From positions 19,080 to 83,079 of the forward strand of contig CACWLP010000017.1 in NCBI GenBank assembly GCA_902761755.1: 64,000 nucleotides of DNA, given 5' to 3'. The stretch comes from an uncultured Eubacteriales bacterium. Lineage in GTDB: Bacteria > Bacillota > Clostridia > Christensenellales > Aristaeellaceae. A program made the translations under genes and the position numbers. The notes under the pieces were generated by a model that worked only from the letters and a program-made list of their open reading frames with translations, did no database searches and was not told the DNA's origin. Below, one piece after another: positions 42,663 through 53,490 of the stretch. The first letter of the stretch is position 1. Every line of letters begins with the position of its first letter.

Positions 42663-44144
42663 ATGCGCACATGGACACGGGAAGAAAAATACCGCATCCT
42701 CAAGGACCCCCAGGAGCTGCTGCCGCTGTATGAAAAAATTTCCCGGTCCCCCTGGCGGCAGGCCTATCATAACCAGGCGGTAACGGGCCTGATGAACGAT
42801 CCCAACGGCTTCGTCTGGCACGACAACCGCTGGCATCTGTTCTATCAATGGTGCCCCTGGGGCGCGGTGCACGGGCTGAAATACTGGTATCATATCGTGT
42901 CCCGGGATCTGGTGACGTGGAAAAACCTGGGGGTTTGCCTGCTTCCGGACCCGGAGGACGGATACGATAACAAGGGCGTGTATTCCGGCTCCGCCATGCC
43001 CATCGGGGACAAGATCTATCTCTATTACACCGGCAACCACCGGGACGCCGACTGGACCCGACGGGCCTATACCTGCCTGGCGCGGCTGGGCAACGACGGC
43101 TGGCCGGAAAAATATCCCCTGCCCCTTTTCGGCGCGCACCCGGACTATACCGAGCACCAGCGGGACCCCAAGATCCTGCGGGTGCCGGGCCGGGACACGT
43201 ATTACATGATCATCGGGGCCCAGACCAGGGAGAAGCACGGCTGCGCGCTGGTGTATTCCTCGGAGGACCTGCAGCACGGCTGGACCTTCGCCGGCCAGCT
43301 GCGGGTGCCGGGGTTCGAGGCTTTCGGGGACATGTGGGAGTGCCCCTCCGTGGAGCACATCGGCGGGAAGGACGTGCTCATCTTCTGCCCCCAGCATCTC
43401 ACCCTCCCGGGCCGGGGCGGCAGCCGCAACCACAACGGCTATATCATGGGCGCCATGGACTGGGACCGCCTCGTTTTCCAGCCGGACGGGCAGTTCCACG
43501 TGCTGGATTTCGGGTTCGATTCCTATGCCGCCGCCTGCGCCAATAACCTGCAGGAGGCAGAAAAGGCCATCCTGATCGCCTGGATGGGCGTACCCGACGT
43601 GAGCTACCCCACGGACGAGGAGGACTGGGCCGGGTGCCTCACCCTGCCCCGGGAGCTCACCGTCCGGGGCCGCCGGCTGATCCAAAGGCCGCTGCCGGAA
43701 CTGAAAAAGCTGCGGGACGAGCAGCACGTGCTGACGGAAAACGAAGCGGGCTGCTGCCCGCTGCCCCCGGCGGCGGAAATCGAGGTGGACTGCCGCCCCG
43801 GGGACGTGGAAACGGACCTGTTCACCGACGCGGCGGGGCAGGGCGGGCTCACCGTCCGCTACGACGAAGCGCGCCGGGAAATCACCGTGGACCGCGGCGG
43901 CATGCGCATCCCCTTTAACCCCGAGGAGGGCTTTTCCCGCGCCCGGCCCCTGGAAAACGGCTTGAGCCATCTGCGGATCTTCGTGGACCACAGCTCCGTG
44001 GAAATCTTCGTCAACGACGGCGACGCGGTGTTCACCTCCCGGGTGTTCCCCGCCGCGGAGGAGCACTTCTTCCGCATCCGCGGCGACGTGTTCCCCCGGC
44101 TCTGGAGGATGAAAAACGCAGTGAAGGAGCACTTCCTGATTTAG
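42663..44144 (+). CDS. scrB: Sucrose-6-phosphate hydrolase (GH32)
   Basis: 493 residues, GGAGGGATCCCC before the ATG. GLMNDPNGFVWHD holds the nucleophile Asp, HQRDPKILRV the transition-state Asp, and DMWECPSVEHIGG the acid/base Glu. A C-terminal beta-sandwich ends with RIFVDHSSVEIFVNDGDAVF. No signal peptide, so it acts inside the cell, most likely on phosphorylated sucrose; a fructan or sucrose role is possible. No PTS gene is adjacent. Confidence 0.93.
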   Translation: MRTWTREEKYRILKDPQELLPLYEKISRSPWRQAYHNQAVTGLMNDPNGFVWHDNRWHLFYQWCPWGAVHGLKYWYHIVSRDLVTWKNLGVCLLPDPEDGYDNKGVYSGSAMPIGDKIYLYYTGNHRDADWTRRAYTCLARLGNDGWPEKYPLPLFGAHPDYTEHQRDPKILRVPGRDTYYMIIGAQTREKHGCALVYSSEDLQHGWTFAGQLRVPGFEAFGDMWECPSVEHIGGKDVLIFCPQHLTLPGRGGSRNHNGYIMGAMDWDRLVFQPDGQFHVLDFGFDSYAAACANNLQEAEKAILIAWMGVPDVSYPTDEEDWAGCLTLPRELTVRGRRLIQRPLPELKKLRDEQHVLTENEAGCCPLPPAAEIEVDCRPGDVETDLFTDAAGQGGLTVRYDEARREITVDRGGMRIPFNPEEGFSRARPLENGLSHLRIFVDHSSVEIFVNDGDAVFTSRVFPAAEEHFFRIRGDVFPRLWRMKNAVKEHFLI

Positions 44145-44198
44145 GCCCCGCAGCAGACCGGTCCGTGCCCCACCGGGCAGGATACAACCCCGGAAAAA

Positions 44199-44231
44199 AA
44201 CAGCGCGGTCATCGCCGCGCTGTTTTTGTTG
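44199..44231. terminator. Terminator between scrB and dnaJ
   Basis: AACAGCGCGG, loop TCATCG, CCGCGCTGTT, then TTTGTTG; A-run on the left. Convergent genes may share it. Confidence 0.88.
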
Positions 44232-44252
44232 CTGTTGTTTTTGTTGTTATAT

Positions 44253-45386
44253 TTACGGATTGAACAATTCCTTCACCTTGTCCAGAAAGCTCTTGCGGCC
44301 TTCGTATTCCCTGCCGGTGGCGGTATCGGCGAACTGGCGCAGCAGCTCCTTCTGCTTTTCGTTGAGCCGCCGGGGCACCTCCACCCGGATGTGCAGGATC
44401 ATATCGCCGCGGTAATTGCCCCGCAGCTGCTGCACGCCCTGGCCCTTGATGCGGTATTCCGTGTCGTTCTGAGTGCCCTCGGGGATATGGAAATTCACCT
44501 TGCCGCCCCCCAGGGTGGGCACCTCCACGTCCGCGCCCAGGGCCGCCTGGGTAAAGGAGATGGGGAAATCCAGGTGCAGGTTGATGCCCTCCCGGCGGAA
44601 CAGCTTATGGGGCCGCACCGTCACCTGGATGTAGAGGTCGCCGTTGGGCCCGCCGTTGCGCCCGGGCTCGCCCTGGCCGTTCATCACGATGGTCTGGCCG
44701 TTGTCGATGCCCGCGGGCACCTTCACGGACGCCGTGCGCCTCCGCCGCACCCGGCCGGTGCCGGCGCAGGCGGGGCATTTATCGGTGATCACCCTGCCGC
44801 TTCCGCCGCAGGTGGAGCAGGTGCGCACCGTGACCATGAAGCCGCCCTGCATGCGCACCTGGCCGGTGCCTTTGCAGGTGGGGCAGGTCTTGGGCTGGGT
44901 GCCGGGCTTGGCGCCGGTGCCGTGGCAGGTATCGCAGTTTTCGGTGCGGGTGAACTCGAAGGATTTTTCGCAGCCGAAGGCCGCTTCCTCAAAGCTGATG
45001 CGCAGATCGTAGCGCAGATCGTTCCCCGCCATGGGGCCGTTTCTCCGCGCAGACGCGCCGCCCATGCCGCCGCCGAAAAGCTGGTCGAAAATATCGCCCA
45101 TGCCGCCGAAGCCGCCGAAATCAAAGCCGCCGTACCCGCCCTGGCCGCCGAAGCCCGCCTGGGGCCCGTCGAAGCCGAACTGATCGTACCGCGCCCGCTT
45201 TTCCGGGTCGGACAGCACTTCGTTGGCCTCGTTCAGCTCCTTAAAGCGCTCCTCGGCCTGCTTGTCGTTGGGATGCAGGTCCGGGTGGCACTCCTTGGCC
45301 AGCTTGCGGTAAGCCTTTTTGATGTCCTCGGCGGAGGCGTCCTTGGGAACGCCCAGCACCTCGTAATAATCGCGCTTTGTTGCCAT
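44253..45386 (-). CDS. dnaJ: Chaperone DnaJ (Hsp40)
   Basis: 377 residues. J domain with the HPD motif ([12 protein letters not shown]), a Gly/Phe-rich linker ([20 protein letters not shown]), four zinc-finger repeats ([32 protein letters not shown]) and C-terminal client domains. It delivers clients to DnaK and triggers its ATPase. It is separated from dnaK by 198 bases that hold a palindromic element. Confidence 0.98.
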   Translation of the reverse strand: MATKRDYYEVLGVPKDASAEDIKKAYRKLAKECHPDLHPNDKQAEERFKELNEANEVLSDPEKRARYDQFGFDGPQAGFGGQGGYGGFDFGGFGGMGDIFDQLFGGGMGGASARRNGPMAGNDLRYDLRISFEEAAFGCEKSFEFTRTENCDTCHGTGAKPGTQPKTCPTCKGTGQVRMQGGFMVTVRTCSTCGGSGRVITDKCPACAGTGRVRRRRTASVKVPAGIDNGQTIVMNGQGEPGRNGGPNGDLYIQVTVRPHKLFRREGINLHLDFPISFTQAALGADVEVPTLGGGKVNFHIPEGTQNDTEYRIKGQGVQQLRGNYRGDMILHIRVEVPRRLNEKQKELLRQFADTATGREYEGRKSFLDKVKELFNP

Positions 45387-45423
45387 CGTTACCTCAACTC
45401 ACAGTTTTTTGGGTTTTTCTTTT

Positions 45424-45564
45424 CTGGGGGGAAACCGCTCTTTGGAAGTTTCTTCGCATGGCCTGCGCTTCGCTTGCCCATGCTCTCATGTTTTCCGTTT
45501 TCAGTGTAACGGCACGCCAGGCGTCACTTTCGTGCCGCCTGGCTGAAAGAACGGTTTTCCCCAG
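45424..45564. mobile_element. Palindromic MITE-like element between dnaK and dnaJ
   Basis: The 141-base stretch begins CTGGGGGGAAACCGCTCTTT and ends with its approximate reverse complement GAAAGAACGGTTTTCCCCAG. Inside are two more hairpins (GCATGG/CCATGC and GCCAGGCG/CGCCTGGC). The tips match the arms of the short element at 37233. No coding capacity. No clear target duplication seen. Confidence 0.55.
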
Positions 45565-45584
45565 TAAGCCCCGTTTACTTCGTC

Positions 45585-47432
<1,848 letters not shown>

Positions 47433-47498
47433 CTATCCGCGAATTTCCGGTTTTGTTTTTTTTCTATGGAAAACGGCACCCGCCGCTTTGCCCTCTCT

Positions 47499-48077
47499 TT
47501 ATTCCGCCACCACTTTGACCATGGCGTGGCGGATCACCTGATCCCCCATTTTGTAGCCCTTCTGCAGCACCGCGCAGACGCATCCGGGCTCGCCCTCCTC
47601 CGGCGTTCCCTGCATGACGGCGTTTTCCAGGGCGGGATCGAATTTTTCCCCGGGCCGGTCGATGACCTCCACGCCCCGCTTCTCCATGGCGTCGCAGAGC
47701 TGTTTGTACACCAGCCTGACGCCGGTGAGCAGGCTTTCGTCCTGGCTTTCCTGCTGGGCGGCCCGCTCCAGGTTATCCACCACCGGCAGAAGCTGCCGGA
47801 TGAATTCCCGGGCCCCGTCCTCGTAGGCCTCCGCCCGGGTGGCCTTGGTGCGTTTGCGGAAATTATCGAAATCCGCCTGCACGCGCTGGGCCAGGTTCAG
47901 GTATTCCTCGGCCTGCGCCCGGGCCTCGGCCAGGGGATCCTCTTCCGGGGCCTGCGCTTCCGGAGCGGTTTCCGCTTCCTCCGGGGCGGAGGCTTCCTCC
48001 AGGATCTCCTCCCCTTCGGGGTTCATTCGTTCGCTGTCCTGCGGCATGGTCTTCTTCCTCTTTTTCTCTTTTTTCAT
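47499..48077 (-). CDS. grpE: Nucleotide exchange factor GrpE
   Basis: 192 residues from ATG 48077. Basic start, acidic disordered stretch (EEILEEASAPEEAETAPEAQ), long coiled coil (YLNLAQRVQADFDNFRKRTK) and beta domain (CVCAVLQKGYKMGDQVIRHA). Releases ADP from DnaK. Lies 13 bases after hrcA. Confidence 0.95.
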   Translation of the reverse strand: MKKEKKRKKTMPQDSERMNPEGEEILEEASAPEEAETAPEAQAPEEDPLAEARAQAEEYLNLAQRVQADFDNFRKRTKATRAEAYEDGAREFIRQLLPVVDNLERAAQQESQDESLLTGVRLVYKQLCDAMEKRGVEVIDRPGEKFDPALENAVMQGTPEEGEPGCVCAVLQKGYKMGDQVIRHAMVKVVAE

Positions 48078-48090
48078 TCCCAATCGCCTT

Positions 48091-49110
48091 CTATTCGCCC
48101 AGCATTTCCGTCAGCACCTGGCCGACGGCGCTCAGGGCGCTGAGCACCTGCCCGTAGGGCATCCGGGTGGGCCCGATGACGCCCACCGCGCCGTGATGAT
48201 CCACGCCCACCTGATAGCTGGCCGTCACCACCGAGCAATCCGCCATTTCCGGCAGCCCCGTTTCCGGGCCGATCCGCACGGCGAAGGGCCGCCGGTTCTC
48301 CGCCAGCAGGGCCATCAGCTTCTCCTTCTCCTCCAGGGCCGACAGGAAAGCGCGTGCTTTCTCCACGTCGGAATACTCCGGATAGTTCAGGATGTTGTGG
48401 CTGCCGCCCACGGTGAGGGTATCGGTGGCGGACTGGCGCTCCATCTGGGCCGCCAGATCGGCGATGCCCTGCAGCACCTGGGCGTCCCCGCCCATCTGCC
48501 GGGAATAGGCCCCCAGCATTTCCTGCACTTCCTGCAGGGTGCGGCCCGCCAGATGCTCGGTGAGGGTGCGGGAAATGGCGTAGAGCGCGTCCCCGTCCAG
48601 GTTCTCGCTGACCCGGATCACCGTATCCCGGATGGCGCCGGTATCGGTGACGATCACCAGCAGCGCCGCCCCCCGGGGCATGGGCACCAGCTGCAGCGTG
48701 GACACCCGCAGCTCCGTCTGCTTGGGCATCATCACCACGGCGGTGTAGCGGGTGAACTCGCTGATGGCCTGGGCCGCGGTGGTGAACACATCCTCCATCT
48801 GCCGCACCCGGCGGGAGAAGAATTCCCGCGCCCGGGCGTCCGGCCGGGGGGGCTGATCCTCCAGCAGATCGTCCACATACAGCCGGTAGGCCTTCACGCT
48901 GGGCACGCGGCCCGCGCTGACGTGGGGCTGGGCCAGATAGCCCAATTCCTCCAGATCGCTCATCTCGTTGCGGATGGTGGCGCTGGAGAGGCTGGTTTCG
49001 TACTTGCGGGAGATGGTGCGGCTGCCCACGGGCATGGCCGTCTGAATGTAATCGTCGATGATGGCGTGCAGGATGCGCTCCTTCCGCGCGTCAATGGGAT
49101 GTACCGCCAT
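48091..49110 (-). CDS. hrcA: Heat-inducible transcription repressor HrcA
   Basis: 339 residues. N-terminal winged helix (PVGSRTISRKYETSLSSATI RNEM split over residues about 28-50), then the GAF-like inserted dimer domain ending SYQVGVDHHGAVGVIGPTRM. It binds CIRCE and is released by heat through GroE supply. CIRCE lies 35 bases upstream of its start, so it controls itself and the dnaK operon. Confidence 0.97.
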   Translation of the reverse strand: MAVHPIDARKERILHAIIDDYIQTAMPVGSRTISRKYETSLSSATIRNEMSDLEELGYLAQPHVSAGRVPSVKAYRLYVDDLLEDQPPRPDARAREFFSRRVRQMEDVFTTAAQAISEFTRYTAVVMMPKQTELRVSTLQLVPMPRGAALLVIVTDTGAIRDTVIRVSENLDGDALYAISRTLTEHLAGRTLQEVQEMLGAYSRQMGGDAQVLQGIADLAAQMERQSATDTLTVGGSHNILNYPEYSDVEKARAFLSALEEKEKLMALLAENRRPFAVRIGPETGLPEMADCSVVTASYQVGVDHHGAVGVIGPTRMPYGQVLSALSAVGQVLTEMLGE

Positions 49111-49144
49111 AACGGCTTCCGCTCCTTTCCCTTCCGGCTTGTTG

Positions 49145-49171
49145 TTAGCACTCTCACTCGTTGAGTGCTAA
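49145..49171 (-). promoter_or_regulatory. CIRCE operator
   Basis: TTAGCACTC, nine bases, GAGTGCTAA: a perfect match to the HrcA operator, placed just downstream of the hrcA transcription start. Confidence 0.98.
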
Positions 49172-49181
49172 CCACGGGTAT

Positions 49182-49210
49182 AAGATAGCACGATTCGGGG
49201 ATTCTGTCAA
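49182..49210 (-). promoter_or_regulatory. SigA promoter of the hrcA operon
   Basis: Minus strand TTGACA (49210-49205), 17-base spacer, TATCTT (49187-49182). Confidence 0.88.
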
Positions 49211-49299
49211 TACTTCGGGAAAAAATATTTTGTCGGGGCACAAAAAGCGGGAAGGATCTTTCCTTCCCGCAGGCAGGAAAACAAACGGTTTCCCGGGGG

Positions 49300-49845
49300 T
49301 TATTTCCCCATGGGGTTCGTTTCGTCCCGCCGGGTGTGGGCGCTGCGGTGATCCTTCCGGAAAAACAGAAGCTCGATCAGGCTTTTTTCATAGGGGATGA
49401 ACCGGCCGTCGTCGATCATGGCCAGGATTTCTTCTTTTCCCGCCCACCGGACGGATTGCACCTCCTCCGGCTGCAGCCGCAGCGCGGACAGATCGACCCC
49501 CCGCGTCAGCAGATAAATATCGTCGAAGCCGTTTTCCCAATACAGGGTAAGGGACGGGCGGATATCGGAAAAGTCGATGTCCAGCCCCAGCTCCTCCAGC
49601 GTCTCCCGGTGCGCCGCGGAGCGGCTGCTGTCCCCAGCGGTGGCGGAGCCGCCCACGCTGAAATCCCACAAATTGGACCAGCCGGCCTTGAAGGGCTGGC
49701 GCTGCTGGATCAGCATGCGCCCTTCGGCATCGAAAATGCACACGTGCACCACCAGCCGGTAACACCCCGCCGGCACCTTCTCCCCCCGCACCATGGTGCG
49801 GCCCGTCTTTTCCCTTTCCGCGGTGTACAGATCGAACAGTTCCAT
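49300..49845 (-). CDS. NUDIX hydrolase
   Basis: 181 residues from ATG 49845, six bases after GGAGGG; an in-frame ATG at 49851 overlaps the upstream TGA but touches the ribosome site. Nudix box: GGSATAGDSSRSAAHRETLE then ELGL, with Asp at the first acidic position as is common in this IDI-like subgroup (MLIQQRQPFKAGWSNLWDFS). It hydrolyses a nucleoside-diphosphate-type compound; substrate unknown. Co-transcribed with exonuclease III. Confidence 0.88.
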   Translation of the reverse strand: MELFDLYTAEREKTGRTMVRGEKVPAGCYRLVVHVCIFDAEGRMLIQQRQPFKAGWSNLWDFSVGGSATAGDSSRSAAHRETLEELGLDIDFSDIRPSLTLYWENGFDDIYLLTRGVDLSALRLQPEEVQSVRWAGKEEILAMIDDGRFIPYEKSLIELLFFRKDHRSAHTRRDETNPMGK

Positions 49846-49847
49846 CT

Positions 49848-50603
49848 TCATCCCTCCATCGTCAGCTCCACCGGGCAGTGGTCCGAGCCGAAAATCTCCG
49901 GGTGGATGCAGGCGCCTGTCAGCTTTTCCCGCAGCCGGTCGGACACCAGAAAATAGTCGATGCGCCAGCCGGCGTTGTTCTCCCTCGCGTGGAAGCGGTA
50001 GCTCCACCAGCTGTACGCCCCGGCGGCGTCCGGGTGGAAGTAGCGGAAGGTGTCGGTAAAGCCGCTGTCCAGCAGGGCGGTCATTTTGTCCCGCTCCTCC
50101 CAGGTGAAACCCGCGCTGCGCTCGTTGGATTTGGGGTTTTTGATGTCGATTTCCCGATGGGCCACGTTCAGATCGCCGCAGACCACCACGGGCTTTTTCT
50201 CATCCAGCGATTTAATATAATGTAAAAACGCGTCCTCCCACGCCATCCGGTAGGGCAGCCGGGCCAGGCCGTCCTGGGAATTGGGGGTATACACCGTGAG
50301 GAAATAAAAGCCCGGGTATTCCAGGGTGATCACCCGGCCCTCATGGTCGAATTCCTCCACGCCCAGGCCATAGGTAACGGACAGCGCCGGCATTTTGCTG
50401 AATGTCGCCGTGCCGGAATAGCCCTTCTTTTCGGCGTAATTCCAGTATTGATGATAGCCCGGCAGATCCAAACTGATCTGCCCCTGCTGCAGCTTGGTTT
50501 CCTGCAGGCAGAAAACATCCGCGTCCAGGGCGGAAAAAACGTCCATGAATCCCTTGCCCATGGCGGCCCGCAGCCCGTTCACGTTCCAGGAAATCAGCTT
50601 CAT
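49848..50603 (-). CDS. xth: Exodeoxyribonuclease III (AP endonuclease)
   Basis: 251 residues. ISWNVNGLRAAMGKG, VFCLQETKLQQGQ (metal Glu), VVCGDLNVAHREIDIKNP, YSWWSYRFHARENNAGWRID and FGSDHCPVELTM are the ordered motifs of the ExoIII family. It cuts DNA at abasic sites in base-excision repair. The stop region overlaps the NUDIX ribosome site. Confidence 0.97.
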   Translation of the reverse strand: MKLISWNVNGLRAAMGKGFMDVFSALDADVFCLQETKLQQGQISLDLPGYHQYWNYAEKKGYSGTATFSKMPALSVTYGLGVEEFDHEGRVITLEYPGFYFLTVYTPNSQDGLARLPYRMAWEDAFLHYIKSLDEKKPVVVCGDLNVAHREIDIKNPKSNERSAGFTWEERDKMTALLDSGFTDTFRYFHPDAAGAYSWWSYRFHARENNAGWRIDYFLVSDRLREKLTGACIHPEIFGSDHCPVELTMEG

Positions 50604-50624
50604 TCGTGCTTCCTCGCTTCCGTA

Positions 50625-51263
50625 TCACCGCCAGGAAACGATGTTTCCCTCCGGCATGCGTTTTTTCAGGGCTTTCCGGGGATTTACCAGCACCGGATGC
50701 CCGCACAGGCGCAGCATGCTTTCGTCGCTTTTGCTGTCGCCGTAGGCGAAGGACGCGGCCCAGTCCGCCTCGACGCCGTTTTGCGCCAGCCATTCCTTCA
50801 CCCGGCGCGCCTTTTCCGGGCCCTTGCAGTTGCTTTCCACGGCAAAGTCTTCCGTCAATTCCGTGCACAGCACCGCATCGAAGCCCAGGGCTTCCGATAC
50901 CAGACGCATATAATTGTCCGTGGAGGCGGAGACCAGCACTGTCAGATCCCCCCGGTCCCGGTGCTTTTGCAGCGCTTCCTTCCCGTCCCGGAACACGGAG
51001 GGCATCAGAACGCTCCGGACGAAATCCCCGGCCAGGGCCTTCCCGTCCTCCCGGGGAAGCGAACGCAGGAAGCGCAGGGAACGGGTCTTCATTTCCCCGT
51101 CCGTCAGGCCGCCCAGCAGGTATTTCACCGTGCAGCAGAGGATCCCGGCATATTCCCGCCGGGAAAGAACGCCCTTTTTCCTGGCGAAGCGCACGAAGGA
51201 AACGATGCTGTCCCCGGGGATCAGCGTGCCGTCGAAATCAAACAGCGCCAGCGTCCGCCCCAT
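50625..51263 (-). CDS. HAD-IB family phosphatase (SerB-like)
   Basis: 212 residues from ATG 51263 (GGGAGGG six bases upstream). Motif I LALFDFDGTLIPGDS, motif II VLVSASTDNYM, motif IV SFAYGDSKSDESML. HAD-IB enzymes dephosphorylate small metabolites such as phosphoserine; no serine gene is nearby, so the substrate is open. 21 bases upstream of exonuclease III. Confidence 0.9.
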   Translation of the reverse strand: MGRTLALFDFDGTLIPGDSIVSFVRFARKKGVLSRREYAGILCCTVKYLLGGLTDGEMKTRSLRFLRSLPREDGKALAGDFVRSVLMPSVFRDGKEALQKHRDRGDLTVLVSASTDNYMRLVSEALGFDAVLCTELTEDFAVESNCKGPEKARRVKEWLAQNGVEADWAASFAYGDSKSDESMLRLCGHPVLVNPRKALKKRMPEGNIVSWR

Positions 51264-51329
51264 GCCGGTCCCTCCCTTCGCCTGTCCTTGCATTCATGGT
51301 AGCACGCCGGTATCGGGCTGTCAAGAAAA

Positions 51330-52622
51330 TCACACGGTTTCAATGCCCGTATCGCTCTCGACCACCTGCAGCAGCTCCTCCTGGTTCCCGTCCCGGGCGT
51401 TGATGTAGCTCAGATAATCCTGCCCGCCGAAGCTGCCGCGGAATTCCCAGCACAGCTTTTCGCCCCCGTCGGTGGGGATCAGGCACAGCCGCCCTTCCCC
51501 CGCCGCCAGCCGGGGGCTCACCCGCTGCCAGGCCTCCGCTTCCGTAAGCGACGGCACCAGCGCCCCCCTAGGCCGGTGGTTCTGCCAGTAGTTCCGGGCT
51601 TCGACGCCCACCACCTGGGCGGTGTCCATACGCAGCTGCACCTTGATCTGATCCGGGTACAGGATCGCTTCCCCCTGGGTGGCGGCGAAGGAGATCACCG
51701 CCAGGCCCTGGTACACCTGGAAGTAAGTGCTTTCCATATTCTCAAAGCCCCGGAGGGCAAGAAAGGCGAGGGCGCTGTCCCGGCACTGCTCCAGGCTCTT
51801 TTCCCGGGGGAAATCCGCGCTGTCCGGGGCCATCCACAGGATTTTTCCTCCGGTTTTGGTCACCGCCGACTGCAGCGTCAGCCCATCGGTCCGCAGCGTG
51901 ACGCCCCAGCAGGGAATGTCCCCGCCCATATCGGCCCCCGGCTCCGCCTGGGCCGCCCGGTCCGCCCCCAGGAACTCCCGGGCCAGGGCGAGGGCCTCCT
52001 CCCGGGTGACGGTTTTCTGGCCCAGGCCCCGGGCCGGCCCCGGATCCGCCGCATCGGAAAAGGGCCCGTCGTAAATCAGCGTGGGATAAGCCACCCCGCT
52101 GTCGTAGGCCGGGGCCTGCGCGTCCTCCGGGACGCCGTAAAACCCTTCCTCCCCCTTTACCGCCCGGTCGGACAGGCCCGCCCGGGCCTCCTGCAGCGCC
52201 CGGGTGCAGTCCGCGCAGGCGGCGGCCAGGCGCGTTAATTGCTCCGCGTCCGCGTCCGTCATTTCGTTCGCCCCCAGCAGCACGTTGGTGTAATCCGTCA
52301 CCTGGTTGGCGAATTTCACCGCGCCCCGGGTGGCGGCGTGATCCAGCGGCAGCAGGCTGATGCTGCGCTGCACCTGGGCCGCCCCGGCCCCCGCCCGGCC
52401 CAGATACCGCCGCAGGGCCGCCGGATCCCCGGAGAGGAGAGCCTTGTTCAGCATCAGCCCCACATCCTCCGTCTGCCGCAGGGCGGAGAGCACCGCCCCG
52501 TCGTAGATCTGCCGCAGCCTTGCCGTCAGCGCCCCGCTTTGCCGCGCCCCGCGGACGGCCGCCCCTGCCGCCGCCAGCAGCAGCACGGCCCCCAGCGCGA
52601 TCGCCGCGCCTTTCTTCTTCAT
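51330..52622 (-). CDS. ypeB: Germination protein YpeB
   Basis: 430 residues. N-terminal membrane anchor (AAIALGAVLLLAAAGAAVRG), a helical part (QSGALTARLRQIYDGAVLSA), then PepSY-type domains (TREEALALAREFLGADRAAQ; TEAEAWQRVSPRLAAGEGRL). YpeB holds SleB in the spore inner membrane and keeps it from acting too early. It lies 16 bases after sleB, the usual order. Confidence 0.92.
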   Translation of the reverse strand: MKKKGAAIALGAVLLLAAAGAAVRGARQSGALTARLRQIYDGAVLSALRQTEDVGLMLNKALLSGDPAALRRYLGRAGAGAAQVQRSISLLPLDHAATRGAVKFANQVTDYTNVLLGANEMTDADAEQLTRLAAACADCTRALQEARAGLSDRAVKGEEGFYGVPEDAQAPAYDSGVAYPTLIYDGPFSDAADPGPARGLGQKTVTREEALALAREFLGADRAAQAEPGADMGGDIPCWGVTLRTDGLTLQSAVTKTGGKILWMAPDSADFPREKSLEQCRDSALAFLALRGFENMESTYFQVYQGLAVISFAATQGEAILYPDQIKVQLRMDTAQVVGVEARNYWQNHRPRGALVPSLTEAEAWQRVSPRLAAGEGRLCLIPTDGGEKLCWEFRGSFGGQDYLSYINARDGNQEELLQVVESDTGIETV

Positions 52623-52638
52623 CGTCCTTCCCCCTCCA

Positions 52639-53304
52639 TCATACCGCGAAGCGGTGCTGCCCGATCACCAATCGCACCTCCCGGCTCCAGATCCAGGCGC
52701 TGGTGGCGGTGGACGGATTGTAATAATACACGCAGCCGCCGGTGGGGTCCCAGCCGTTCATGGCGTCCCGGGCCGCCCGGAGGGAATCGCTGTCCGGGGT
52801 CAGGTAGATCTGCCCGTCCTTCACGCAGTCGAAAGCCCCGGCCTGGTAAATGACCCCGCTGACGGTGTTGGGGAACGCGGCGGAGCGCACCCGGTTGAGC
52901 ACCACCGCCGCCACCGCCACCTTGCCCACGTAGGGCTCCCCCCGGGCCTCGCCGTGCACCAGCCGGGCCAGCATGTATACCTCGCTCTCCGCCTGGGAAA
53001 CGGCCGGCGCGGCGTTTGTCAGCCGCACCCCCAGGGCCGCCGCCGTGGCGGACCCCACCACGCCGTCCGCCTTCAGGCCGTTTTTCCGCTGGAAATACAA
53101 TACCGCCGCATAGGTATCCGCCCCGAAGATCCCGTCCGCCGGGGCGGTCATGTAGCCGTACTGCCGCAGCTTTTCCTGGATCTGCCGCACGTCCTCTCCC
53201 CGGTCGCCCCAGGCCACCGCCCCCAGGGCCGGCGCCGTCCAGACCGCCAGCAGCAGTACCGCCGCAGCTATCGCAAACAGCCAGCATATCGCCCATCGCT
53301 TCAT
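52639..53304 (-). CDS. sleB: Spore cortex-lytic enzyme SleB
   Basis: 221 residues. Signal peptide to about ALGA, a peptidoglycan-binding domain (DVRQIQEKLRQYGYMTAPAD), then the hydrolase domain: LARLVHGEARGEPYVGKVAV with the catalytic Glu, AVVLNRVRSAAFPNTVSGVI, and YYYNPSTATSAWIW. A lytic transglycosylase that degrades cortex during germination. CATAATA at 53338-53332 upstream resembles the -10 of forespore sigma G promoters, but no matching -35 is clear. Confidence 0.95.
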   Translation of the reverse strand: MKRWAICWLFAIAAAVLLLAVWTAPALGAVAWGDRGEDVRQIQEKLRQYGYMTAPADGIFGADTYAAVLYFQRKNGLKADGVVGSATAAALGVRLTNAAPAVSQAESEVYMLARLVHGEARGEPYVGKVAVAAVVLNRVRSAAFPNTVSGVIYQAGAFDCVKDGQIYLTPDSDSLRAARDAMNGWDPTGGCVYYYNPSTATSAWIWSREVRLVIGQHRFAV

Positions 53305-53394
53305 CCGTCCGCCCTCCTTTCTGTCTCCGGTTATTATGCGTCGTTTTCCCCGGGAGAAAGGCAGGGATTGTTACGATAATGTGAATTATTTGTC

Positions 53395-53423
53395 TTGACA
53401 TTGTTAAATAAATGAAATAAAAT
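53395..53423 (+). promoter_or_regulatory. Promoter of the peptidoglycan-binding protein
   Basis: TTGACA (53395-53400), 17-base spacer, TAAAAT (53418-53423), in a locally AT-rich stretch. Confidence 0.85.
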
Positions 53424-53490
53424 AGAGTGAAACTCTATGCACGCAAGCGTTTGGCCGCAATCGGCCGACGATAGAATGGAGGATACAGCC

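Noticed and set aside
49145-49171. Mobile inverted repeat upstream of hrcA
   Set aside because: It is a perfect CIRCE operator and needs no other explanation.
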